Translations under genes and position numbers: made by a program
NCBI GenBank assembly: GCA_015657605.1
Contig: JACDQO010000336.1
Location: forward strand, 1 to 8,284
DNA: 8,284 nt
Direction of reading: 5' to 3'
Source of the DNA: Limnohabitans sp.
GTDB lineage: Bacteria > Pseudomonadota > Gammaproteobacteria > Burkholderiales > Burkholderiaceae_C
Shown here: positions 1-5,607 of the stretch, piece by piece
Position numbering within the stretch: position 1 is the first letter of the stretch
Layout of the letters: each line of letters opens with the position of its first letter
Notes under the pieces: generated by a model
What the model was told of the DNA's origin: nothing
What the model saw: only the letters and a program-made list of their open reading frames with translations
Databases searched by the model: none

Positions 1-653
1 GGCGGGTGATCGGCAGCGGCACACCCAAATACCTGAACTCCCCCGAAACCCCGGTGTTCCACAAAGGCCGCGAGTTGTATGGCCTCTATGAAGCCCGCGA
101 AGCCCTGCACAGCGCGGGCTACGTGCTGGTGACCGAAGGCTATATGGACGTGGTGGCACTGGCACAACTCGGCTTTGCCAACGCAGTGGCCACGCTGGGC
201 ACAGCCTGCACGCCCGACCATGTGCAAAAGCTGTTCCGCTTCACCGACTCGGTGGTCTTCAGTTTTGACGGCGACGGCGCAGGCCGCCGCGCTGCACGCA
301 AGGCGCTCGACGGCGCCCTGCCCTACGCCACAGATGTGCGCAGCATCAAGTTTTTGTTTTTGCCCGCAGAGCACGACCCCGACAGCTATGTGCGCGAGTT
401 CGGCCAAGAGGCTTTTGCCGAGCAGATCAAGCAGGCCATGCCGCTGTCGCGCTTTTTGATCGAAGCGGCCAGCGCCGACTGCGACCTGCAAACCGCCGAA
501 GGCCGCGCACGTTTGTCGAGCCAAGCCCGACCGTTGTGGCAGCTGCTGCCCGACGGTGCACTCAAGCAGCAATTGCTGTCGGAGCTGGCGCAACTGATCC
601 AGCTGGAAACCGCAGGCCTTGAAAAACTCTGGGGCCAACAAGCGGCCAAGTGA
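1..653 (+). CDS. dnaG: DNA primase DnaG, middle part (Toprim/RNA polymerase core); 5' end off the window, 3' end frameshifted
   Basis: DnaG makes the RNA primers for lagging-strand replication and is recruited by the DnaB helicase. The frame is open to the left edge (complete codons from base 3), so the N-terminal zinc-binding domain and the first part of the polymerase domain are missing; the GTG at 6 is internal. The visible part starts in the conserved TPKYLNSPET motif, then the Toprim fold: EGYMD (glutamate codon at 135) and the acidic metal site FDGDGAG (aspartates at 267 and 273), then DPD (about 378-386) and AMPLSRFL. The match to E. coli DnaG continues through the helical subdomain to about 630. 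The frame then stops at TGA 651-653, while the rest of the protein continues in the next frame from about 650. In E. coli-type genomes dnaG lies between rpsU and rpoD; here the next gene converges. Identity is certain; only the frame break is doubtful. Confidence 0.95.
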   Translation, partial: RVIGSGTPKYLNSPETPVFHKGRELYGLYEAREALHSAGYVLVTEGYMDVVALAQLGFANAVATLGTACTPDHVQKLFRFTDSVVFSFDGDGAGRRAARKALDGALPYATDVRSIKFLFLPAEHDPDSYVREFGQEAFAEQIKQAMPLSRFLIEAASADCDLQTAEGRARLSSQARPLWQLLPDGALKQQLLSELAQLIQLETAGLEKLWGQQAAK

Positions 654-1407
654 CCAGCGCTTTGCCCCCGCTGCGCGCCTTGCAGCAGCACCCGCACCCC
701 AGTCTGCCAACGCAGCCTTCAGCAAGGCTGCCAGTGCAGGGCATGACGAATACACTCCATTCGAGCCAAACTACGGCGAACCAACGGCCTGGTCAGGTGG
801 CAACACCTTTGTCCCGTCCAACGGCAACAGCCACTGGAAAAACAAGAACCCCAACTGGACACCTGGCAGCAAATTTGGCAACAGCAAGTACAAGCGTGAT
901 GCCGCACCCGTGTACACGGGCCCGCGCACCGTGCCCGCCAGTCGGGCTGACCATGCAGCCCGCGTGCTGCTGGGCAACATGGCGCTGTGGGAGACCCTGA
1001 GCGGCGAAGACCATGCCATGCTGTGCGCACTGCCTTCACCGCACGGGCCTTTGTTTGCTTGGCTCGAGTCGCAATTCCACGAACAAGGGGCCTTGGGTTG
1101 GTCCGCTTTGCGCGAGCACATGCTGGGCCAGCCGTTTGCCGAAGATGCCCAACGGTGGGTGGCGCAAGACAAGATGAACGCGGTGGCGGGCAACGAAGAA
1201 GCCACCCCGCCTGATGTGCAAGAAGCCCGGCAAGAATTGCGCCGCTTGCTGAACATGCTCAAGGTGGACCACTTGCAACAGCTCAAAAACGAAGCCTTGG
1301 CCCAGCACCAAGGTGGCCAAGACCCCGAGGCACTGGCCCGTTACAGCAGCCTGGACAAACGCTGGCGCGAACTCAAAGCCGCAGCGGCCGCGGTGCCGCT
1401 GGATTGA
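619..1407 (+). CDS. dnaG: DNA primase DnaG, C-terminal part (linker and DnaB-helicase-binding domain), second half of the frameshifted gene
   Basis: This frame continues dnaG after the break near 631-650. It can be read from a TTG at 619, but no ribosome binding site precedes that codon and its first in-frame ATG is only at 979, so it is not a separate gene. About 97 residues (652-942) form a low-complexity linker rich in Ala and Pro, then Asn, Trp, Gly and Lys, presumably disordered. From 943 a compact helical domain follows: RADHAARVLLGN, the ALWETLSGEDHAML stretch, FAWLESQFHEQG, and a final helix with RRLLNMLKVDHLQQLKNEAL. This is the expected pattern of the DnaB-binding domain that links primase to the replicative helicase. 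With one base removed, the visible DnaG is about 468 residues; adding the missing N-terminus gives about 690, longer than E. coli DnaG (581) mainly because of the linker. Confidence 0.9.
   Translation: MKNSGANKRPSDQRFAPAARLAAAPAPQSANAAFSKAASAGHDEYTPFEPNYGEPTAWSGGNTFVPSNGNSHWKNKNPNWTPGSKFGNSKYKRDAAPVYTGPRTVPASRADHAARVLLGNMALWETLSGEDHAMLCALPSPHGPLFAWLESQFHEQGALGWSALREHMLGQPFAEDAQRWVAQDKMNAVAGNEEATPPDVQEARQELRRLLNMLKVDHLQQLKNEALAQHQGGQDPEALARYSSLDKRWRELKAAAAAVPLD
631..650 (+). other. dnaG: Frameshift point in dnaG (one extra base, or two missing)
   Basis: Conserved primase sequence runs up to the GLEKLW codons (about 616-633) in one frame and resumes as SDQRFAPAAR (about 650-679) in the frame one base later. 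Removing one G from GGGG (631-634), one C from CC (646-647) or one A from AA (648-649) each restores one long frame to 1407. The sequence cannot tell which base is extra because the linker here is not conserved. Confidence 0.8.
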
Positions 1408-1410
1408 GGC

Positions 1411-2178
1411 TTATTTGCCCACCAGCTGGTTGAATTTGTCGGCCTCAAAAGTTTCCCGGGCTGCGCCGACTCCGGGTACTGGCATCTGTTGTTGTGCACA
1501 CAGCTGCTCCAAAGCCTTCCAGATCAAGGAAATTTGCGCCTCTTGACCGGCCGCGTTGTCGATCAAGCCGCGCAAAGCCTGACTGACCGGGTCGTCGTCT
1601 TGGGTGATGCCATAAGCACTGAACTTGCGATCGGTGCCCGACACATCGGCGCTTTCGCCTTGTTTGGAAGGGATGATGCGGGCCGGAATGCCCACCGCCG
1701 TGGCGCCGGCAGGCACCGGCTTGATGACCACCGCATTGCTGCCGATCTTGGCCCCATCGCCCACCTCAAAGCCACCCAGTACCTTGGCCCCAGCACTGAC
1801 CACCACATCTTTGCCCAAGGTGGGGTGACGTTTGGCACCTTTGTACAGCGAGGTGCCGCCCAAGGTCACGCCCTGGTAAATCGTGCAGCCGTCACCAATC
1901 TCGGCCGTCTCGCCGACCACCACGCCCATGGCATGGTCAAAAAACACCCGTTCACCGATCTTGGCACCGGGGTGAATCTCGATACCGGTCAAGCCCCGCG
2001 ACACATGCGAGATGAAGCGCCCCAGCCACTTGAAGCCATGGTTCCAGCACCAGTGGGCCCGGCGGTGCAGCACCAGAGCGTGCAACCCGGGGTAGCAGGT
2101 CAACACCTCCCACGCGGTGCGGGCGGCCGGGTCCCGGTCAAGAATGCATTGGATGTCGGAGCGAAGGCGAGAAAACAT
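1411..2178 (-). CDS. cysE: Serine O-acetyltransferase, short (EpsC-like) type
   Basis: CysE transfers acetyl from acetyl-CoA to L-serine, giving O-acetylserine for cysteine synthase, in the cytoplasm. The 255-residue product begins [10 protein letters not shown] at an ATG (2176-2178) with a short helical N-terminus, lacking most of the E. coli N-terminal helical domain. A left-handed beta-helix of hexapeptide repeats spans about residues 60-172: [12 protein letters not shown], then the catalytic FFDHAMG (Asp81-His82), [15 protein letters not shown] (second conserved His118) and [18 protein letters not shown]. About 85 residues follow, ending in Lys; the terminal isoleucine that docks E. coli CysE onto CysK is absent. 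It follows trmJ by 11 bp, so the two are probably cotranscribed. Its stop lies 3 bp from the converging dnaG stop, leaving no room for a terminator. The enzyme class is clear; whether cysteine feedback inhibition is retained cannot be seen. Confidence 0.94.
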   Translation of the reverse strand: MFSRLRSDIQCILDRDPAARTAWEVLTCYPGLHALVLHRRAHWCWNHGFKWLGRFISHVSRGLTGIEIHPGAKIGERVFFDHAMGVVVGETAEIGDGCTIYQGVTLGGTSLYKGAKRHPTLGKDVVVSAGAKVLGGFEVGDGAKIGSNAVVIKPVPAGATAVGIPARIIPSKQGESADVSGTDRKFSAYGITQDDDPVSQALRGLIDNAAGQEAQISLIWKALEQLCAQQQMPVPGVGAARETFEADKFNQLVGK

Positions 2179-2189
2179 AGGCCCTGAGT

Positions 2190-2933
2190 CTATCGCTTGA
2201 CTTGTTTGTTTGCGTCCGTCGCTTGAATCATGGCTTTAGCCACCCCGCGCAAGATATGGATTTCTTCAGGGCTCAGGTCGGCGCGGTTGAACAACTGGTT
2301 AAGTCGCGGCATGAGCTTTTTGGGCGCAGCCGGGTCCAAAAAGCCAATGTCGGTCAACGCCTGCTCCCAATGCGCGAGCATGCCCGCCACCTGCTGCGCA
2401 TCGGCCTTGTCTGCAGGCGGTACCGCGTCCTGTACAGGAAAGCCCCCCAGCGCCACCCGCCAGTCGTAGGCGATGACCTGAATGGCCGAGCCCAGGTTGA
2501 GCGAGCCAAATTGCGGATGCGTCGGGATCGACAGCGCCACATGGCAGCGGTAAACGTCTTCGTTTTTCATGCCAAAGCGCTCGGAGCCAAACAAGAAGGC
2601 CACGCTCTGCTCAGGCGCACCGGGCCGGGTCAGCTCGGCAAAATGCTCACGCGGCGAACGGGTCGGCGGGCCAAAGTCGCGTGGGGTCATGGCCGTGGCA
2701 CACAAATGGGTCACACCTTCCAAGGCTTCCTCCAGCGTGTCCACCACGCGGGCCTTGGCCAGCACGTCGTTGGCCCCACTGGCACGCTGGATGGTTTCTT
2801 CCTTGCGCAGCACATTGGGCCAGCGCGGTTTGACCAAGACCAGATCGTCAAAACCCATGACTTTCAGGGCCCGGGCGGCAGCGCCCACGTTGCCGGCATG
2901 GCTGGTTTCTATCAGGATGAATCGCGTTTGCAT
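2190..2933 (-). CDS. trmJ: tRNA (cytidine/uridine-2'-O-)-methyltransferase TrmJ (SPOUT family)
   Basis: TrmJ uses S-adenosylmethionine to methylate the 2'-OH of position 32 in the anticodon loop of several tRNAs. The three SPOUT motifs are present: [15 protein letters not shown] (residues 9-23, with the conserved Asn and Arg), [10 protein letters not shown] (113-122), and [19 protein letters not shown] (135-153), which forms the knotted cofactor site. The C-terminal helices with [15 protein letters not shown] (204-218) and [13 protein letters not shown] (223-235) are typical of TrmJ rather than TrmH or TrmL. I chose the ATG at 2931-2933 (MQTRFILIE, 247 residues) because the first beta strand starts there. 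A TTG ten codons upstream (2963) is open but adds unconserved residues. No strong Shine-Dalgarno precedes either start. It is divergent from suhB, as in E. coli, and leads into cysE 11 bp downstream. Confidence 0.93.
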   Translation of the reverse strand: MQTRFILIETSHAGNVGAAARALKVMGFDDLVLVKPRWPNVLRKEETIQRASGANDVLAKARVVDTLEEALEGVTHLCATAMTPRDFGPPTRSPREHFAELTRPGAPEQSVAFLFGSERFGMKNEDVYRCHVALSIPTHPQFGSLNLGSAIQVIAYDWRVALGGFPVQDAVPPADKADAQQVAGMLAHWEQALTDIGFLDPAAPKKLMPRLNQLFNRADLSPEEIHILRGVAKAMIQATDANKQVKR

Positions 2934-3000
2934 GCCCCGATTGTCCACGCTGGAGCTTGGCAAACCGGAGCGGCATCAGCGCTTGATGACGCCAAAACGA

Positions 3001-3029
3001 CGGACACCCTGGCCTTTTCATGAGAAAAT
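3001..3029 (+). promoter_or_regulatory. Candidate sigma-70 promoter for suhB with extended -10
   Basis: CGGACA (3001-3006, 4 of 6 to TTGACA) is followed after 17 bp by GAAAAT (3024-3029, 4 of 6 to TATAAT), with the TG of an extended -10 element at 3021-3022. The predicted start, near 3036, leaves a leader of about 48 nt before the suhB ATG at 3084. The -10 overlaps a small inverted repeat, TTTTC-ATGA-GAAAA (3015-3028). The match is modest and unsupported by comparison. Confidence 0.3.
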
Positions 3030-3083
3030 GCCCGCTTCGCCGCCGCGATCGTGCGTGGGCCAGTTCAGTTCTTCACACAATTC

Positions 3084-4046
3084 ATGTCGTCCAATCTCCA
3101 CCCCATGCTCAATGTGGCCATCAAGGCTGCACGCGCCGCTGGCGCCATCATCAACCGTGCTGCGCTCGACGTGGAAGCGGTTCGCATTTCGCAAAAGCAG
3201 GTCAATGACTTTGTGACCGAAGTTGACCACGCCAGCGAAAAAATCATCATCGAGACCTTGCTGACCGCCTACCCCGACCACGGCATCTTGGCCGAAGAAT
3301 CGGGCACCGAGCATGGCAACGCGGCCTCTGACCACATCTGGATCATCGACCCCCTGGACGGCACGACCAACTTCATCCACGGCTTCCCTGTTTATTGCGT
3401 GAGCATTGCCCTGCAAGTGCGCGGCAAGATCGAGCAAGCCGTCATTTACGACCCCACCCGCAACGACCTGTTCACCGCCACCAAAGGCCGTGGCGCGTTC
3501 ATGAACGACCGCCGCCTGCGCGTGAGCAAGCGCATCCGTCTGCAGGAATGCATCATTTCCACAGGTTTCCCCTTCCGCAAGGGCGACAACTTCAACCAGT
3601 ACCTGCGCATGATGGGCGACGTGATGCAACGCACCGCAGGCCTGCGACGCCCAGGTTCTGCCGCGCTCGACCTGGCCTACGTGGCCGCAGGTTTCACCGA
3701 TGGCTTCTTTGAAACCGGTTTGTCGCCTTGGGACGTGGCTGCGGGTTCCTTGTTGGTGACCGAAGCCGGAGGCCTGATCGGCAACTTCACAGGCGAGTCT
3801 GACTTCTTGGAACAAAAAGAATGCCTGGCCGGTGCGCCCCGCATTTACGGCCAGTTGGTCAGCATCTTGGGCCGTTACAGCAAATTTGCCAGCGCAGGCG
3901 ACAAGGCCAACGTGCGCACCGCCGTGGACGCCTTGAGCCGCGAGCGCACAGGCGACACACACAATCCGGACGCCGAAGGCGCTGACGCTGCTCCCAGCAA
4001 AAGCACTGAAACGGCCAACGACGAGCGCAAAGACGCGCCGTTTTAA
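3084..4046 (+). CDS. suhB: Inositol-1-monophosphatase family protein SuhB
   Basis: SuhB is a Mg2+-dependent cytoplasmic phosphatase acting on inositol monophosphates; in E. coli it also belongs to the Nus-factor complex that supports rRNA antitermination and folding. The metal-site motifs are intact (numbering from the ATG at 3084): EES with Glu71, [12 protein letters not shown] with Asp89 and Asp92, and SPWDVAAG with Asp217. [13 protein letters not shown] (191-203) is also typical. I chose ATG 3084 ([17 protein letters not shown]) because SuhB proteins start just before HPMLN. A GTG at 3051 and an ATG at 3105 are in frame but less likely; no clear Shine-Dalgarno helps. The product is 320 residues against 267 in E. 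coli. The excess is a polar tail from about residue 273, rich in Asp, Glu, Ala, Thr and Lys, probably disordered. It diverges from trmJ and ends before a hairpin terminator. Confidence 0.95.
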   Translation: MSSNLHPMLNVAIKAARAAGAIINRAALDVEAVRISQKQVNDFVTEVDHASEKIIIETLLTAYPDHGILAEESGTEHGNAASDHIWIIDPLDGTTNFIHGFPVYCVSIALQVRGKIEQAVIYDPTRNDLFTATKGRGAFMNDRRLRVSKRIRLQECIISTGFPFRKGDNFNQYLRMMGDVMQRTAGLRRPGSAALDLAYVAAGFTDGFFETGLSPWDVAAGSLLVTEAGGLIGNFTGESDFLEQKECLAGAPRIYGQLVSILGRYSKFASAGDKANVRTAVDALSRERTGDTHNPDAEGADAAPSKSTETANDERKDAPF

Positions 4047-4084
4047 GCAAGCGACCGACACGTCCAACCCGCGTCTTGAGCTCG

Positions 4085-4120
4085 AAAAAAAAAGCCAACC
4101 CAAACGAGGGTGCTTTTTTT
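4085..4120. terminator. Bidirectional Rho-independent terminator between suhB and the CNNM gene
   Basis: A9 (4085-4093), GC, a two-base bulge (CA), ACCC (4098-4101), loop AAACGA, GGGT (4108-4111), GC and T7 (4114-4120) form a stem flanked by A and T runs. Read rightward it gives a hairpin followed by a U run for suhB; read leftward the A run becomes the U run for the gene ending at 4136. The GC part of the stem is short (six pairs with a bulge), so its strength is uncertain, but its place between two converging stops fits. Confidence 0.72.
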
Positions 4121-4135
4121 GTGCCTGTCAGCCGA

Positions 4136-4678
4136 TCAGTTGCCGGCCGTTGACTCGTCGCTCGAATCACCATCGGCGGGCGGCAAGCGCATGGCCAGCA
4201 CCTTGTCGATGGCGCGACCGTCCATGTCCACGATTTCCAGTTTCCAACCTTCCCACACCACAGAGTCGGCCACCTTGGGCAAGGTACCGGTCAGCAGCAT
4301 GATCATGCCGCTCAGGGTGTGGTAACGGCCACGCTCTTCTTCGGGCACCTCTTCCAGACCTAAACGGTCTTTCAGCTCGGGCACGGGAATGTGGCCGTCA
4401 AGCAGCCAACTGCCATCGTCACGCTGCACCGCCCACGATGTCTCAGGGTCACGCGGCTGGAACTCGCCCGTGATCGCCTCGATCAAGTCCTGCAGCGTGA
4501 TGATGCCCTGCACCTCACCGTACTCGTCGATCACAAAGGCCATGTGCACATCAGACAGTCTGAAGTTGTCGAGCAACTCCATGCCGGTGATGGTCTCGGG
4601 CACATACAAAGGCGCTTGCAAACCCTGCTCTTGCAAGGATTGCGGATGCGCGGGTCTTTCAGGGCGCGGGCCAGCCAC
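4136..4678 (-). CDS. CNNM/CorC-type CBS-domain membrane protein, C-terminal part (second CBS motif and CorC_HlyC domain)
   Basis: This is the second half of the gene that starts at 5466. The authentic part begins at about 4639 (SLQEQGLQAPLYVPET); the ATG at 4676-4678 and the roughly 13 residues before 4639 are out-of-frame reading, and no ribosome binding site is seen. It continues with the second CBS motif (MELLDNFRLSDVHMAF, VIDEYGEVQGIITLQDLIEAI), then the small C-terminal CorC_HlyC domain with DGSWLLDGHIPVPELKDRLG, TLSGMIMLLTG and WEGWKLEIVDMDGRAIDKV. This domain order is standard for proteins often labelled hemolysin-like or CorC/YfjD. Members have been linked to Mg2+ or Co2+ transport, but the substrate cannot be read from sequence. 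The stop at 4136-4138 lies 15 bp from the shared terminator. Joined to the N-terminal part through one restored base, the protein is about 443 residues, a normal length. Confidence 0.88.
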   Translation of the reverse strand: MAGPRPERPAHPQSLQEQGLQAPLYVPETITGMELLDNFRLSDVHMAFVIDEYGEVQGIITLQDLIEAITGEFQPRDPETSWAVQRDDGSWLLDGHIPVPELKDRLGLEEVPEEERGRYHTLSGMIMLLTGTLPKVADSVVWEGWKLEIVDMDGRAIDKVLAMRLPPADGDSSDESTAGN

Positions 4679-5466
4679 TGGCGGGCGTTGATCACGCCCA
4701 AGATGTTTTCAATGCCGCCTTGCACCACCGGAAAACGGGCGTGGTCCGAGTCTTCGATCAAGCGCAAGCTCTCTTCAAACGAGTCGTCCACATCCAGGCA
4801 AACAATGTCGGCTCGCGGCACCATGAGCGATCCGATCTGGCGGTCGTCCAAACGGAACACGTTGCGCACCATGGTGTGTTCGTGCGACTCGATCACACCC
4901 GCCGAAGTGCCCTCCACCAGCATGGCGTGGATTTCTTCTTCGGTCACGGGAGTGCCCTTGGTCTCTTTCACACCCATCAGGCGCAACAAGGCGCGGGTAG
5001 AAGCCGACAACAAAATCACAAACGGTTTGGTGGCCAGCGCCAAAAAGTTGATGGGCCGTGCCACCAATCGGGCAAAGGTTTCGGGATAAGACTGGCCAAT
5101 GCGCTTGGGCACCAACTCGCCCACCACGATCGAGAAATAGGTGATGGTCACAACCACCAAGGCGGTGGCACCAAAACTGGCATAAGCCTGAGCAACACCC
5201 AAGCTCACCAGCCAATGCGACAAGGGCTCTGCCAGTGCAGCTTCACCCACGATACCGTTCAAAACACCGATCGACGTGATGCCAATCTGGATGGTGGACA
5301 AAAATCGGGTGGGGTCTTCGCCCAATTTGACAGCCGCTGCGGCGCCGCTGTCGCCCTCATCAATCAACTTCTGAAGCCTGGCTTTTCTGGCGGTGACCAG
5401 CGCTATCTCAGACATGGCAAACAAGCCGTTCAGGCAGATGAGGGCAAAAAGTATCGCTATTTCCAT
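4531..5466 (-). CDS. CNNM/CorC-type CBS-domain membrane protein, N-terminal part (DUF21 membrane domain and first CBS motif)
   Basis: Inner-membrane protein with an N-terminal DUF21/CNNM domain. A first membrane helix (MEIAILFALICLNGLFAMSE, residues 1-20) leads into the SEIALVTARKARLQKL motif. Then come the conserved FLSTIQIGITSIGVLNGIVGE (55-75), a hydrophobic ALVVVTITYFSIVVGELVPKR segment (102-122), and a fourth hydrophobic stretch about 139-154. The cytoplasmic part starts near EEEIHAMLVEGTSAGVI (176-192), and the first CBS motif runs from MVPRADI to VINARQWL (215-265). The frame is authentic to Arg275 (4642); the rest to the stop at 4531 is out of frame. I chose ATG 5466; a GTG at 5505 would add 13 unconserved residues and falls immediately beside the best -10 candidate. 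The gene is divergent from mutS. Family assignment is firm; biological function is not. Confidence 0.9.
   Translation of the reverse strand: MEIAILFALICLNGLFAMSEIALVTARKARLQKLIDEGDSGAAAAVKLGEDPTRFLSTIQIGITSIGVLNGIVGEAALAEPLSHWLVSLGVAQAYASFGATALVVVTITYFSIVVGELVPKRIGQSYPETFARLVARPINFLALATKPFVILLSASTRALLRLMGVKETKGTPVTEEEIHAMLVEGTSAGVIESHEHTMVRNVFRLDDRQIGSLMVPRADIVCLDVDDSFEESLRLIEDSDHARFPVVQGGIENILGVINARQWLARALKDPRIRNPCKSRVCKRLCMCPRPSPAWSCSTTSDCLMCTWPL
4640..4641 (-). other. Frameshift point in the CNNM/CorC-type gene (one base missing)
   Basis: On the coding strand, codons for DPRIR end at 4642 and SLQEQGLQ begins at 4639, with only two bases (AA, plus-strand TT 4640-4641) between them where a codon is expected. 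Adding one A would give a Lys codon and an uninterrupted protein of about 443 residues. The break lies between the two CBS motifs. Confidence 0.85.
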
Positions 5467-5471
5467 ACAGG

Positions 5472-5487
5472 GGGCTCGTTGGAGCCC
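5472..5487 (-). promoter_or_regulatory. Hairpin in the leader of the CNNM/CorC-type gene, at the ribosome-binding position
   Basis: GGGCTC (5472-5477) and GAGCCC (5482-5487) form a perfect six-pair GC-rich stem with a four-base loop (GTTG on the plus strand). In the transcript of the leftward gene it ends 5 nt before the ATG at 5464-5466, the place where a Shine-Dalgarno would normally be; none is visible. It may modulate initiation, or be chance in GC-rich DNA. No U run follows, so it is not a typical terminator. Confidence 0.35.
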
Positions 5488-5506
5488 TGGGAGTTTCGTT
5501 GCCACG

Positions 5507-5512
5507 ATTGTA
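5507..5512 (-). promoter_or_regulatory. Candidate -10 element for the CNNM/CorC-type gene
   Basis: The minus strand reads TACAAT, five of six to TATAAT. A start about 7 nt downstream (near 5500) would leave a leader of about 34 nt before ATG 5466. That leader would contain the 5472-5487 hairpin and leave the alternative GTG 5505 untranscribed. No good -35 is seen at 16-18 bp (best about 3 of 6), so this is tentative. Confidence 0.3.
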
Positions 5513-5577
5513 AAGAAGCCCGTACCTCACTCCCACTAAAATCAATCCTTGCTCTCCAAACCCACTCCTGAATCCGG

Positions 5578-5595
5578 TGACTTTGACGCAAGTCA
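5578..5595 (+). promoter_or_regulatory. Inverted repeat just upstream of mutS
   Basis: TGACTT (5578-5583) and AAGTCA (5590-5595) are perfect six-base arms around TGACGC, ending 12 bases before the mutS ATG at 5608. It could form a leader hairpin or be a dimeric-regulator site; no known operator is recognised. A six-base inverted repeat can arise by chance. Confidence 0.25.
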
Positions 5596-5607
5596 GTCCC
5601 GTTCTTG

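Noticed and set aside
1489..2187. 232-codon open frame antisense to cysE
   Set aside because: Opposite strand of the beta-helix repeats; the repeated codons give a pseudo-repetitive shadow.
2202..3023. 273-codon open frame antisense to trmJ
   Set aside because: Overlaps the conserved SPOUT methyltransferase; its own product is low-complexity and unrecognisable.
3018..4103. 361-codon open frame antisense to suhB
   Set aside because: Shadow of the conserved suhB coding sequence; no family resemblance, and it runs through the terminator hairpin.
5537..5542. TAAAAT as a -10 element for mutS
   Set aside because: Five of six to consensus, but no -35 of even half quality lies 16-19 bp upstream, so I do not annotate it.
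4720..5571. 283-codon open frame antisense to the CNNM/CorC-type gene
   Set aside because: His/Gln/Arg-rich shadow product that runs across the promoter region; the opposite strand has clear DUF21 and CBS motifs.
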